A stretch of 64,000 nt of DNA from NCBI RefSeq assembly GCF_042695135.1, contig NZ_CP170547.1, positions 2,604,001 to 2,668,000 of the forward strand. Direction: 5' to 3'. Positions 23,130 to 32,561 of this stretch are shown here, one piece after another. The position numbers and the translations under genes are program-made. The notes beneath the pieces were generated by a model. The model did not search any database. It was not told the origin of the DNA and was given only the letters and a program-made list of their open reading frames with translations. The DNA is from Epilithonimonas sp042695135. Lineage in GTDB: Bacteria; Bacteroidota; Bacteroidia; Flavobacteriales; Weeksellaceae. Every line of letters begins with the position of its first letter. The first letter of the stretch is position 1.

Positions 23130-25940
23130 TTAAGCTGTAACTGGTCTCTTTGCAGGTTCATCGTTACATTGAAAAACAGAATTGATGATCTTCGTTTGGT
23201 TTTTTTCGAACATCTTGTGACTTCCCGGCGCTGGCGTTCCGCTGGCAACTGGAGAGATCAACTGGATATTTGTATCCCGGAAATTTCTTAAAATGAAACT
23301 CCAGGCACCCATATTTTCAGGTTCTTCCTGAGCCCAGATCAAATCTTTTTTGTTATTATATTTATCGAAGATCGCTGTGATCTTTTCAAAGTTCAATGGA
23401 TAAACTTGCTCCAATCTTACCAAAGCTACTTTATCATCATTCAATTCTTCTTTCTTAGCTAATAGATCGTAATATAATTTACCAGTACAAAGTACCAATC
23501 TTTCCACTTTTGCAGGATCAGCCGTTGGATCGTCTAAAATTGGCTGGAAACTTCCTGTTGCCAGATCTTCTAGTGGAGAAACTACTTTAGGATGTCTCAA
23601 TAGAGATTTAGGCGTCATAATGACCAATGGTTTTCTGAATCCGAATTTCATTTGTCTTCTCAACAAGTGGAAATAGTTGGCTGGGGAAGTGATGTTCGCT
23701 ACGATGATATTCTCATTTGCAGCAAGCGTCAGGAATCTCTCAAGTCTAGCAGAAGAGTGTTCTGCACCCTGACCTTCGGATCCGTGAGGCAACATCATTA
23801 CCAAACCATCCTGGATCTTCCATTTTTCTTCAGCAGCAACGAGATATTGGTCAACAATGATTTGTGCACCGTTTGTAAAATCTCCGAACTGAGCTTCCCA
23901 GATTGTCAATGTTTTAGGAGCAGCCATTGCATAACCATAATCGAATCCAAGAACACCATATTCTGAAAGATGTGAATTATAAACATCAAATCTTTGTTCG
24001 TTGATATGTCGTAATGGGATGTATTCTTCTTCCGTGTCTTCAGTTTTTACAACTGCGTGGCGGTGAGAGAAAGTTCCTCTCTCCACATCTTCTCCGGATA
24101 GTCTCACATTGTAACCTTCAGTAAGAAGGGTTGCATAAGCCAACAACTCTCCTGTTGCCCAATCAAGAGAATTACTCTCTATCATTTTCAATCTTGTTTC
24201 AAAAAGTCTTGTGATCTTATTGATGAATTTCTTATCTGCGGGCAGTGTTGATATTTTAACCGCAAGTTCCTTTAATTTCTCAAGGTCGTAAGTGGTGTCA
24301 ACGTTTGAATTCGCAACAGCACCTTTAGTTCCGAGAGGGAAATCTGTCCAGTCGTCTTTCATAAAGACGTCCATCGTATTTCTCTCGATTTCTTTGGAAG
24401 CGTCAAAATTCTCATCAAGCAAAGCTTTGAATTCTTTCTCCATCTTGCTCAACACTTCGTCAGAAACCACATTTTCTTTGATCAAAAGATCTTTGTAGAT
24501 CTCTCTTGGATTCTGATGTTTTGAGATTAATTTATAAAGATTTGGCTGAGTAAATCTTGGTTCGTCACCTTCATTGTGACCATATTTTCTATAACCTAAA
24601 AGGTCGATATAAACATCTTTACCAAATTTCGCACGGAAATCTGCTGCAAATCTAATCGCGTGAACTACAGCTTCTACATCATCAGCATTGATGTGCATCA
24701 CCGGAGAATCTGTCACTTTTGCAATATCTGTACAGTAAACAGACGATCTCGCATCTGTATAATTGGTTGTGAAAGAAACCTGATTATTCACAACGATATG
24801 AACTGTCCCACCCGTTTTGTATCCTTCAAGATTCATCATCTGAGCAATCTCATAAACGATACCCTGACCAGCAATAGCACCGTCTCCGTGGATTACGATT
24901 GGTAAAACTTTCAAATAATCGTCTTTGTAAACGTTGTCAACTTTAGCTCTGCAGATTCCTTCTACAAGGGCAGCAACAGTTTCTAAGTGCGATGGATTCG
25001 GCGTTAAATTAATTCTAACCTCTTCTCCGTTCGCAGTTGTTATTTTTTTTGAAGAACCCAAGTGGTATTTAACATCGCCGGAAAATACATCTTCTTCAAA
25101 TTCTTTTCCTTCGAATTCTGAAAAGATCTGCTTGTATGACTTTTGGAAAACATTAGTCAATACATTAAGACGTCCTCTGTGAGCCATTCCAAGAACAACC
25201 TCATCAACGCCTAATTGAGAAGACCTTGTGATCAACTGATCCAAAGCTGGGATCAAAGATTCGCCTCCTTCCAGAGAGAAACGTTTCTGACCTACGAATT
25301 TTGTATGAAGATAATTTTCAAACGCCACCGCCTGGTTCAATTTGAAAAGAATCTCTGTTTTTTCCTGAGCAGAAAGATTTGGATGGTTTTCGTTGACGTT
25401 TACCCATTCCATGATCCATTTTTTCTCCTCAACATTCTGGATGTGCATATATTCCACACCGATAGAATCACAATAGATGTTCTGAAGATGCGTAATAATT
25501 TCCTGCAATGTTGCAGGTCCAGCCATACCGGTTTGGGTTGCAGAATTGAATTTCTTATTCAGATCTTCCTTAGACAATCCGAAATTTTCTATATCAAGCG
25601 TCGGAAAATAAAATCTTCTTTCTCTTACAGGATTTGTTTTTGTAAAAAGGTGTCCTCTTGATCTGTAAGCTTCGATCAGATTTACCACCTTAAATTCCTT
25701 TGAAATATCTTCTGAAACCGCATTATTCGTAACGGCTTGCTGAGCATATTGAACAGGAGCAGAACCAGAAGGTGCTGCAGAAACCGAATCCTCTTCGCCA
25801 TAGTTTTCTAAAGCGAAATCGAAACCTTGAAAAAAAGACTTCCAAGAAGGCTCCAAAGAATCCGGGTATTTTTGATATTGCGCATACATATCATCAATTA
25901 ATTGAGCATGTACAGCATTTAGAAATGAAAATTTATCCAT
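23130..25940 (-). CDS. sucA: 2-oxoglutarate dehydrogenase E1 component
   Basis: 936 aa, full length. N-terminal E2-binding region (FLNAVHAQLIDDMYAQYQKYPDSLEPSWKSFFQGF), thiamine-diphosphate domain (HGDGAIAGQGIVYEIAQM), then the pyrimidine-binding and C-terminal transketolase-like domains (LPHGSEGQGAEHSSARLERFL; WAQEEPENMGAW). It decarboxylates 2-oxoglutarate and succinylates the lipoyl group of SucB. First gene of the sucAB operon. Confidence 0.97.
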   Translation of the reverse strand: MDKFSFLNAVHAQLIDDMYAQYQKYPDSLEPSWKSFFQGFDFALENYGEEDSVSAAPSGSAPVQYAQQAVTNNAVSEDISKEFKVVNLIEAYRSRGHLFTKTNPVRERRFYFPTLDIENFGLSKEDLNKKFNSATQTGMAGPATLQEIITHLQNIYCDSIGVEYMHIQNVEEKKWIMEWVNVNENHPNLSAQEKTEILFKLNQAVAFENYLHTKFVGQKRFSLEGGESLIPALDQLITRSSQLGVDEVVLGMAHRGRLNVLTNVFQKSYKQIFSEFEGKEFEEDVFSGDVKYHLGSSKKITTANGEEVRINLTPNPSHLETVAALVEGICRAKVDNVYKDDYLKVLPIVIHGDGAIAGQGIVYEIAQMMNLEGYKTGGTVHIVVNNQVSFTTNYTDARSSVYCTDIAKVTDSPVMHINADDVEAVVHAIRFAADFRAKFGKDVYIDLLGYRKYGHNEGDEPRFTQPNLYKLISKHQNPREIYKDLLIKENVVSDEVLSKMEKEFKALLDENFDASKEIERNTMDVFMKDDWTDFPLGTKGAVANSNVDTTYDLEKLKELAVKISTLPADKKFINKITRLFETRLKMIESNSLDWATGELLAYATLLTEGYNVRLSGEDVERGTFSHRHAVVKTEDTEEEYIPLRHINEQRFDVYNSHLSEYGVLGFDYGYAMAAPKTLTIWEAQFGDFTNGAQIIVDQYLVAAEEKWKIQDGLVMMLPHGSEGQGAEHSSARLERFLTLAANENIIVANITSPANYFHLLRRQMKFGFRKPLVIMTPKSLLRHPKVVSPLEDLATGSFQPILDDPTADPAKVERLVLCTGKLYYDLLAKKEELNDDKVALVRLEQVYPLNFEKITAIFDKYNNKKDLIWAQEEPENMGAWSFILRNFRDTNIQLISPVASGTPAPGSHKMFEKNQTKIINSVFQCNDEPAKRPVTA

Positions 25941-25984
25941 TATTACAGATTATCTGTTAAATTTTATTATTAAATAATTGCCAA

Positions 25985-25992
25985 CAAATTTA
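25985..25992 (-). promoter_or_regulatory. sucA -7 box
   Basis: TAAATTTG on the minus strand, about 45 bases before the ATG. No clear -33. Confidence 0.5.
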
Positions 25993-26064
25993 CTAAATTT
26001 TTGTGGAATGGCATAAAACGCCTTGATTTATTAACGTAAATATACGTGATATTTATCAGATTAG

Positions 26065-27099
26065 CTAACGATAAACCGGAAGTGATAATTTCAGTTTTAC
26101 ATCCTGAACATCAGCCGGTTCTTCCAGGAATTCTTCCATAAGCTGTCCGTTTCTAAGTGTATCTTTTTTCGCCTTTTTCAGCAGTTCCTGTATGTTTTTT
26201 ATACGATTATTATAATTACCCTGAAAATAGATCACATATACTTTAGAAGCATTTACAGTCTGGAAATTAAAATTATTATCGCTTACAGAAACTCTTTTTG
26301 ACAATGGAACGCCATAGAAATATGAAATTTCTTTGTCTTTGAGATTGGCAGGATTGGTCAGTAAAACAGGAACGCCAATTTCGTCATCTTTTTTCCCAAG
26401 ATCAGATTTAACGAAATTTAAAACCTTATTATGATTCATCAAAACGTTTTTAAAAATGATCTCTTTCGTATTTCTCGTGCTTACATTGACACCTAAAAGT
26501 ATTCCACCTTCCCGGTTTTCGACCATGACGCTGTCGTATTTCACAGAAGCCAATTGCTGATCTTTATCCACTTTGTTACCCAAAAGCTGATAAAGATTTT
26601 TCATACTTTTATCAATATTCTCAACGAAAAAATCTTCTGCAACAAGATTGAGTGACCTTTCCAGGTAGCTTCTTTTGGGCGTATGAATATTCCAGATCAT
26701 TTTTGTTTTATTTCCCGAAGGAATAAATTTTACATCAATCAAATATGGATTATTACTGTCGCCTTCAAAAAGCTGATAACGCAAAGTTCTGTTAGGATTG
26801 GAATATCTAATAAACAGATCTCCGAAATCATCATTCTTTTTATCAGAAAATTTCATGGCGCTTCCAAGACCCTCGTAAGGTGTAAAAAAGCTGTAACTGA
26901 TATCTTTTTTCTCATTAAAGAAATCATTCCATGTTGTGAAATTCTGTAGGTTATTAAACTGAGGGAAAACCTTATCCACCGGATATGCGATCTCAGAATG
27001 ATGAACAAAACTTTTGCTCTCATCCACAAAATTCATAGAAACAGAATAGATCCCGAACAGGCAAAAAATGATTATGATGATAAATTTGAGAAGTCTCAT
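26065..27099 (-). CDS. membrane-anchored SRPBCC + effector-binding domain protein
   Basis: 344 aa. One N-terminal membrane anchor (LLKFIIIIIFCLFGIYSVSM), then an SRPBCC (START-like) ligand-binding domain at about 30-175 (AYPVDKVFPQFNNLQNFTTWNDFF), and a C-terminal GyrI/effector-binding-like domain at about 180-330 (VMVENREGGILLGVNVST; FYGVPLSKRVSV). Both domain types bind small hydrophobic ligands. No DNA-binding part is present. It sits 16 bases after the tamL reading frame on the same strand, so it may be co-transcribed. Function unknown. Confidence 0.75.
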   Translation of the reverse strand: MRLLKFIIIIIFCLFGIYSVSMNFVDESKSFVHHSEIAYPVDKVFPQFNNLQNFTTWNDFFNEKKDISYSFFTPYEGLGSAMKFSDKKNDDFGDLFIRYSNPNRTLRYQLFEGDSNNPYLIDVKFIPSGNKTKMIWNIHTPKRSYLERSLNLVAEDFFVENIDKSMKNLYQLLGNKVDKDQQLASVKYDSVMVENREGGILLGVNVSTRNTKEIIFKNVLMNHNKVLNFVKSDLGKKDDEIGVPVLLTNPANLKDKEISYFYGVPLSKRVSVSDNNFNFQTVNASKVYVIYFQGNYNNRIKNIQELLKKAKKDTLRNGQLMEEFLEEPADVQDVKLKLSLPVYR

Positions 27100-27114
27100 T
27101 TTGAATATTAAATT

Positions 27115-28989
27115 TTAGAATGGATAACCAATCGCGAAATTGACAGTAGGCTGAAAAGGCTTGATTTCATCGATGACCCATTTCTCACCCTGAACGCGGT
27201 TTGGATCATACATCTTGTAAGCCAGATCCAATCTCAGATTCACATAAGCGATATTCATTCTGATTCCGAAACCACTTCCTACACCCATTTGACTGATAAA
27301 TTTTTTGAATTTGAACTGATCTCCAAACCCATTATCCTTCAGTCCCCATATATTTCCTGCATCTGTAAAAAGCGCCGCTTCAAAAGTGTCCGTGAGAGGA
27401 AGACGATATTCTATACTGGTTGTCAGTTTTACATTATCCATCGCATAAGAACGAACTCTCTCATCCAACTGAGAATCTGCAGGCCCCAATCCGCCGAAAG
27501 CAACCCAGGCTCTGATATCATAAGCACCTCCATTAAAATAAGATCTTACGAAAGGCATCTCTGTAGAGTTCCCGTACGGAATGCCAATTCCCACAAACTG
27601 CCGGAATGCCAATGTATGCGGTTTTGCACGGTCATTAAAGAAGGTAAAATATTTGCGGTAATCGAGATCGAACTTTATAAATTGTGAAAAAGGTATTTTG
27701 AATATGGTTTTTGTATCACCATACAACAGATAATTCTCTTCCTTTTTGGTAACAAGGTTAAGGAAATTACCCGCGATCTCAACTTTACCAATAAAAGAAA
27801 ATGGGTTTTTGTAATCTTTTTTTCCTATCTCATTATAAGTAAAATTATAAATAATGGAAGATATGATAACATCCTGAGTCTGGCGCTCCTTATTGTAAAG
27901 AGATTGCAGGTAGTTGTAGAGTAAGTTCCTGTCAGAATTGGTAAGTTCCGTAATGAATGGTATATCCCCTAAAATAATTGCAGAAATCTGATCGTAAGTT
28001 AAATTATTAGATGGTGTTACTTCCGGATGATTTACTGCATACAGATCAAAAACATTTTGTCTGATCTCATCATCTCCGGGAAAATAAGCATAATATCTGT
28101 CTTTGTTTTGAGTTAAACTCAGCTGTGTATTAAATAGCGTAAGCCGATGCTGAACTTTCCCGTCGTTTACATTGGCATTGTAAGACAGTCCTGTATTAAA
28201 GTTAATCCTGCCCAGTCCGATATTATTCTGAACAGATGCACCAAGATTGATACTTGTTGTGGGTGAATATCTTTTGGGAATCAGTTTCCAATAATTCTTA
28301 AAAGGCACAAGCAGTCTCGGAAACTGGAGAGAAGTCTGCGCGGATAATTCGTAAGCATTGAAAAAAGCATTCGGGTCTTTTGGATCTTTCGTAGTTCCGA
28401 TGATTCCTGAAAAACTCGTTACCAGATTTTCTGCGCCCCCAAAAACATTTCTCGTTGTAAGATCTACAGATGGTGAAAAACCAAAATTCAGGATCTGAGA
28501 ATAATGAATATCGGTTGCAATGTTGAACTCATATTTCGGTAAAGGTTTCAGAACATATTCTACATCTATAATACTATCTCTTTCTGCTGCGGTTCCTTCT
28601 TTACGGAGTTCGTCAGACGCTTTTAGAATCGTAAAGTTATTCATTGCAATCAGATTACGTCTCGTAAGATCCAGATCAGTCTGTTTGTAAATCTGACCAG
28701 GCTTAATAGTAATAGGAAGCCAAAGTGCATTGGCATTATAAGCGCTGTCTTTTCTGTAAATATTAATTCCTCGGATGCTGTCTTTGAGCGGAATATCTTT
28801 AAGCGTATTGATATTTCTGGCTACAGAAACCGATATTTTTCCAATGGTTGCTTTTCTGTAAGGTGTATTAATAGAATCTTTATGAATATTCATTGTCAGA
28901 GGAACATCTTTTCTGCTTTGTAAAGAATCGGCAACGAAATAAATATCCTGACTGTCATTATTGAATTTATAATAACCATTCTCTTTCAT
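27115..28989 (-). CDS. tamL: TamL/Omp85 outer-membrane barrel, 3' part (separated by frameshift)
   Basis: 624 aa as an open frame, but its ATG lies inside a longer homologous chain: it continues the 28989-29711 frame after a -1 shift near 29014 (VLEKEI, then TRINDLMKENGYY). It contains the last POTRA-like parts and the 16-strand Omp85 barrel, ending in a Phe (FAIGYPF), with an IRAWVAFGGLGP loop region. TamL is the Bacteroidetes TamA-like lipoprotein partner of TamB. If the frameshift is real the barrel would lack a signal sequence and be non-functional. Confidence 0.8.
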   Translation of the reverse strand: MKENGYYKFNNDSQDIYFVADSLQSRKDVPLTMNIHKDSINTPYRKATIGKISVSVARNINTLKDIPLKDSIRGINIYRKDSAYNANALWLPITIKPGQIYKQTDLDLTRRNLIAMNNFTILKASDELRKEGTAAERDSIIDVEYVLKPLPKYEFNIATDIHYSQILNFGFSPSVDLTTRNVFGGAENLVTSFSGIIGTTKDPKDPNAFFNAYELSAQTSLQFPRLLVPFKNYWKLIPKRYSPTTSINLGASVQNNIGLGRINFNTGLSYNANVNDGKVQHRLTLFNTQLSLTQNKDRYYAYFPGDDEIRQNVFDLYAVNHPEVTPSNNLTYDQISAIILGDIPFITELTNSDRNLLYNYLQSLYNKERQTQDVIISSIIYNFTYNEIGKKDYKNPFSFIGKVEIAGNFLNLVTKKEENYLLYGDTKTIFKIPFSQFIKFDLDYRKYFTFFNDRAKPHTLAFRQFVGIGIPYGNSTEMPFVRSYFNGGAYDIRAWVAFGGLGPADSQLDERVRSYAMDNVKLTTSIEYRLPLTDTFEAALFTDAGNIWGLKDNGFGDQFKFKKFISQMGVGSGFGIRMNIAYVNLRLDLAYKMYDPNRVQGEKWVIDEIKPFQPTVNFAIGYPF

Positions 28990-29711
28990 CAGATCATTGA
29001 TCCTGGTGATTTCTTTTCCAGAACACCTTCATCCAAGATCTGACCTTTTCTCACTAGACTTTTATCGATTTTGGTCTCATACAAACTACGGATATTTGGG
29101 TCCGGGATGTTATAGAAATATTCTTTGATATGTGTAGGATCTTTGTGGGTAATAATATATTCTACCTCAGCTTTTTTCGCAGCAGAATCCTTTTCTACAG
29201 AAGTTTTGACTTCGGCGTCCCAATAACCACGGTTGATCAATCTATTATTAATACTCTTTGCACTTTGCTTGGTTTTAGCATCGCTTAGAATTACCGGTGC
29301 ATTCCCAACCGTATGAAAGAATCGGTTCCAGAAGAGATTTTTCCCTATAAATTCCGGATGATTATATTTTACAAAAAGAGAATCCCGAAGTTTCTGATTT
29401 CTCATCTCACTTGGGTAAGTCATATATTCCTTGAGAATCGTGTCGTATTTTGGATTAGCCGCATTGTAAAGCACAAGTCCCAAAGGAAGGACAAAAAGCG
29501 TTTTCTTATTTGGTTTTTGCGCTACCAGATCAGGAAGCTCATCACCCAGAATTTTGCCGTCGGTATATTCAAATTTGTTCTTTGTAAGAAGAAATTCTCC
29601 GTCGGGTACTTTTTTGGTTACATTACATGCGTACAAAATCACACTTAAAATTGCGGAGTAATAAAATATATGATATTTTTGAAAATATTTGTTACTATGC
29701 TTACGGCTCAT
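28989..29711 (-). CDS. tamL: TamL lipoprotein N-terminal part (frameshifted)
   Basis: From ATG 29711: 240 aa. Lipoprotein signal with cysteine 29 (SVILYAC), then POTRA-type segments (KVPDGEFLLTKNKFEY; NNRLINRGYWDAEV). The frame leaves homology at VLEKKSPGSMI and stops at 28989. Adding one A to the run of four at 29014-29017 restores VLEKEITRINDLMKENG and joins the 27115-28989 frame, giving about 865 aa. So this is a one-base deletion in the gene or in the assembly. The start overlaps the divergent methyltransferase start by 15 bases. Confidence 0.75.
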   Translation of the reverse strand: MSRKHSNKYFQKYHIFYYSAILSVILYACNVTKKVPDGEFLLTKNKFEYTDGKILGDELPDLVAQKPNKKTLFVLPLGLVLYNAANPKYDTILKEYMTYPSEMRNQKLRDSLFVKYNHPEFIGKNLFWNRFFHTVGNAPVILSDAKTKQSAKSINNRLINRGYWDAEVKTSVEKDSAAKKAEVEYIITHKDPTHIKEYFYNIPDPNIRSLYETKIDKSLVRKGQILDEGVLEKKSPGSMI

Positions 29712-30425
29712 ATTATAAAGACTATACAATCTCTGGACAAAAAGAAATACAGGCAAAAATACAATTTGTTTTTAGTTGAGGGTAATAAAATTATAAAAGA
29801 ACTCCCCACTTCTGACTACGAAATTGAAAACCTCTACTCTATAGATCCAGACAATTTAGTTTTTAAAACGCAGGAAATTGAGAAAATCTTGCCTGCCGAT
29901 CTCAAAAAGATCAGTTTTCTGCAGCATCCAAAAGATTCTGTAGCAGTTTGTAAAATTCCGGAAAGCAGAATTTTAAAGGATGTTTCGATTCAATTGATAT
30001 TGGACGGCGTCCAGGATCCGGGAAATCTCGGAACAATTATAAGACTTGCCGACTGGTTCGGAATTGAGCAGGTTATTTGCAGCAACGATACTGTTGACGT
30101 TTACAACCCAAAAGTAATCCAGGCAACAATGGGTTCTTTCATAAGGGTCAATGTTTATTATACTGATCTGGAAGAATATTTAGCAGAATATCAATATCCA
30201 ATTTTCGGGACAGATATGAATGGAGAAAATATCTATGAAACCAAATTTCCGGAGAAATTCTCACTGGTTTTCGGGAATGAAGGAAACGGAATAAGACCTT
30301 CCACAGAAGATCTTATTACTAAAATGATTACAATCCCAAGATTCGGAAGATCACAGTCAACAGAAAGCCTGAATGTTTCTATGTCTGCCGGAATCATCTT
30401 GGGCGATATTTTTTCTAAAAAATAA
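29697..30425 (+). CDS. SpoU/TrmH-family RNA 2'-O-methyltransferase
   Basis: 242 aa from ATG 29697 (MLTAHIIKTIQSLDKKKYRQ), preferred to 29670 because homologues begin here. N-terminal substrate-binding domain (RQKYNLFLVEGNKIIKEL), then the SPOUT trefoil-knot domain with its three motifs: PGNLGTIIRLADWFG, LVFGNEGNGI and SLNVSMSAGIIL. It methylates a ribose in rRNA or tRNA; which one is not visible. Divergent from tamL with overlapping 5' coding ends. Confidence 0.9.
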   Translation: MLTAHIIKTIQSLDKKKYRQKYNLFLVEGNKIIKELPTSDYEIENLYSIDPDNLVFKTQEIEKILPADLKKISFLQHPKDSVAVCKIPESRILKDVSIQLILDGVQDPGNLGTIIRLADWFGIEQVICSNDTVDVYNPKVIQATMGSFIRVNVYYTDLEEYLAEYQYPIFGTDMNGENIYETKFPEKFSLVFGNEGNGIRPSTEDLITKMITIPRFGRSQSTESLNVSMSAGIILGDIFSKK

Positions 30426-30426
30426 T

Positions 30427-30921
30427 TTAGATTAACTTTTCCATACTGGATGTGGTTTTATTTCTTTGATAATCATCCAGTTTTTTTCTGATAAATCTGA
30501 GAGCATAAGGTGCAACATACACCAAAGCCAAACCGATTAATTTTCTTTTCCAATTTTTATTCATCACGCTTTTTTTTGCAAAATTACCTACCAGTGCCAC
30601 AGTTCCCATTTTGATGGTAGTCTCCAGCAGTCCGGATCTTACGCCATCATTTGCCAGATTGAAGACATTTTTTTTAGAAGCAGATTCCTTCAGTCCGGAT
30701 GAGATCTCTCTCATAATATTTTGTGTATCCAAAGAAAGTGATTTTTCACCATCTTCGTCTTGTGTTTCTTTCAGGAATTTATCTGTAAGACCATTTGTTA
30801 TCACACTCAGGCTTTCTTTTTTACTTTTGAAGGTCAGAATGTCTTCCAGCTCAACAATTTCCTGCTTCAGAAGTTTTTTTTCACTTCTTAATTCATCAAG
30901 ATTAGTATATTTAGTCGCCAT
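30427..30921 (-). CDS. hypothetical protein, YtxH/holin operon
   Basis: 164 aa. N-terminal coiled coil (DELRSEKKLLKQEIVELEDIL), Ser/Glu-rich middle, and a basic C-terminal helix with a possible membrane segment (WKRKLIGLALVYVAPYALRFIRKK). It starts 3 bases after the stop of the holin-like gene upstream and ends 1 base from the methyltransferase stop. Probably an envelope protein acting with its neighbours; I do not recognise a named family. Confidence 0.75.
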   Translation of the reverse strand: MATKYTNLDELRSEKKLLKQEIVELEDILTFKSKKESLSVITNGLTDKFLKETQDEDGEKSLSLDTQNIMREISSGLKESASKKNVFNLANDGVRSGLLETTIKMGTVALVGNFAKKSVMNKNWKRKLIGLALVYVAPYALRFIRKKLDDYQRNKTTSSMEKLI

Positions 30922-30924
30922 ATT

Positions 30925-31233
30925 TTAATGTTTTAGAAATTCAATGACTCTGTTAGCAATTGATTTTACAATTAGTTTTTTGAGGGAAAATACCGCAATC
31001 ATCACTACAAAATAGAATCCGGCAACGATAAGAAATCCGTAACCTGTGTTACCTAAAGATTGCCCGATAAGAAAAGCAATTCCGAAATTGAAAAGAATAA
31101 TAAAAAAAGAAAATGCAATGACAAAAATTGAGATAAATGCAATAATTCCCGCTGAAAGAGAAGATTTTTCCGTGAATTGGAGCTTGATCAGATCCAGACG
31201 CTTGGTCGTATAATCTTTTATAATATCAATCAT
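30925..31233 (-). CDS. holin-X (phage_holin_3_6)-like membrane protein
   Basis: 102 aa with two long hydrophobic helices (SAGIIAFISIFVIAFSFFII; GFLIVAGFYFVVMIAVFSL) between charged ends. The layout fits the 'putative holin-X' family, which is usually chromosomal and not phage-borne. No phage genes are near. It lies between the YtxH gene and the 164-aa gene; all three are on one strand. Confidence 0.8.
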   Translation of the reverse strand: MIDIIKDYTTKRLDLIKLQFTEKSSLSAGIIAFISIFVIAFSFFIILFNFGIAFLIGQSLGNTGYGFLIVAGFYFVVMIAVFSLKKLIVKSIANRVIEFLKH

Positions 31234-31274
31234 AAGAATCTTAATTAAATTTAAAATTACACATTTATTTACAA

Positions 31275-31305
31275 AAAAAGGAATTTAGAAACTAAATTCC
31301 TTTTT
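31275..31305 (-). terminator. Hairpin between ytxH-like and holin-like genes
   Basis: AAAAAGGAATTTAG (31275-31288) pairs with CTAAATTCCTTTTT (31292-31305). The T-run is within the stem. It may attenuate, not fully stop, transcription into the two downstream genes. Confidence 0.65.
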
Positions 31306-31324
31306 AAAAAACTAAAAACTAAGC

Positions 31325-31702
31325 TTATTTCAAGCCGTCCAATTCAGTTTCTACGTCTTTTACAACATCAGAAGTCCCTGATACAATCTGATCTTTATAT
31401 TTATCATAGCTGTCTTTTACAGTAGAAGCTACATTTTGAGCTGTTTCTTTAAAAGTTGAAGAAAGAGAGTTATATTTATCTTTTACGGTAGAAGAAACTT
31501 CGGAATATTTATCTTTCACAACTTCAGAAGTCTTTCCATATTCGTCAACTGCTTTATCTTTAAGATCTGTAGCTTTTTCCTTAATTTTTCTTCTTGTTTC
31601 TTTACCTTCTTCCGGAGCGTAAAGTAAACCTAAAATTACACCTGTTGCTGCTCCTGCCAACAATGCAGCTAATACTGCTGCTGAGTTTGATTTTTTTGAC
31701 AT
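31325..31702 (-). CDS. YtxH-domain stress/envelope protein
   Basis: 125 aa. N-terminal Ala/Gly-rich hydrophobic segment (VLAALLAGAATGVILGLLYAPEEGKETRRKI cut: the LLYAPEEGKETR motif marks the YtxH family), then a Lys/Asp/Ser/Val amphipathic repeat region (VKDKYSEVSSTVKDKYNSLS) predicted to form a long helix. Members are often stress-induced. First gene of a probable three-gene envelope operon. Confidence 0.85.
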   Translation of the reverse strand: MSKKSNSAAVLAALLAGAATGVILGLLYAPEEGKETRRKIKEKATDLKDKAVDEYGKTSEVVKDKYSEVSSTVKDKYNSLSSTFKETAQNVASTVKDSYDKYKDQIVSGTSDVVKDVETELDGLK

Positions 31703-31795
31703 TGTTATTATTTTTAAGTTAATTTAAAATTCGTATTGATATTTATAAATTTACAACTAAAATGCCAAACAGGGAAACAACCTCTTAAAATTTTG

Positions 31796-32473
31796 TTAAA
31801 ACTTTTTGATATAGGATAAAATCAACTCAATAGTCTGTTCTTTATTAATATTTGTATTGTCAATTAAAATGGCGTCATCGGCTTGTTTTAAGGGGGAAAC
31901 CTCTCTCTCACTGTCGATCTTGTCTCTTGTGATGAGATTTTGTTTTACCGTTTCTATGTCAGTCTTTTCACCTGCCGTTTCCAGTTCCAGGAAACGTCTT
32001 CTGGCACGCTCATCCTGACTTGCTGTCATAAAAAACTTATAATCTGCGTCAGGCAGGACAACTGTTCCGATATCTCTGCCATCCATTATCACTCCGCCTT
32101 TTTCAGCAATATCTCTTTGGGTTTTAAGTAAGAAATTGCGGACATCGGCTTCTTTTGCCACCTGGCTTACATTGTCAGAAACCTGTGGAAACCGGATTTC
32201 CTTGTTGATATTTTTACCATTCAGAAATAACTGAAGCTCGCCATCAACATTCTGAAACTCAAGGTTAATATTTGGAAGAGAATCGATTAATTTTTCTATG
32301 TTAATACTTTGATCTTCATTAATACAATTTTGAAGTGCAAAATAAGTGATACCCCTGTAAAGTGCCCCTGTGTCCATATGAATGAGACCAAGATTTTTTG
32401 CAATAATTTTAGAAATGGAACTTTTTCCCGTGGATGAAAATCCGTCGATCGCGATAACCGGTTTTTTTGTCAT
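31796..32473 (-). CDS. cmk: cytidylate kinase
   Basis: 225 aa. P-loop GFSSTGKSS (11-19), substrate motif MDTGALYRGITYFAL, and MDGRDIGTVVLPDADYKFFMTAS. Phosphorylates CMP/dCMP. The -7 box TAATTTTG stands four bases before the ATG, so the gene has its own promoter although porQ lies just upstream on the same strand. Confidence 0.97.
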   Translation of the reverse strand: MTKKPVIAIDGFSSTGKSSISKIIAKNLGLIHMDTGALYRGITYFALQNCINEDQSINIEKLIDSLPNINLEFQNVDGELQLFLNGKNINKEIRFPQVSDNVSQVAKEADVRNFLLKTQRDIAEKGGVIMDGRDIGTVVLPDADYKFFMTASQDERARRRFLELETAGEKTDIETVKQNLITRDKIDSEREVSPLKQADDAILIDNTNINKEQTIELILSYIKKF

Positions 32474-32477
32474 AGCA

Positions 32478-32485
32478 CAAAATTA
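32478..32485 (-). promoter_or_regulatory. cmk -7 box, four bases before ATG
   Basis: TAATTTTG, TGCT, ATG. A TTG lies 22 bases upstream of the box. Predicted leaderless start. Confidence 0.55.
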
Positions 32486-32561
32486 AAAAATTCTGAGATT
32501 TTGACGTCAAGAAATTGAAAGAATAAAAAAACGCTATAACTCTCCTACTGCAAATTTCAAA

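Noticed and set aside
30925..31233. prophage lysis gene
   Set aside because: Holin-like fold only; neighbours are YtxH and cmk, no other phage gene is present.
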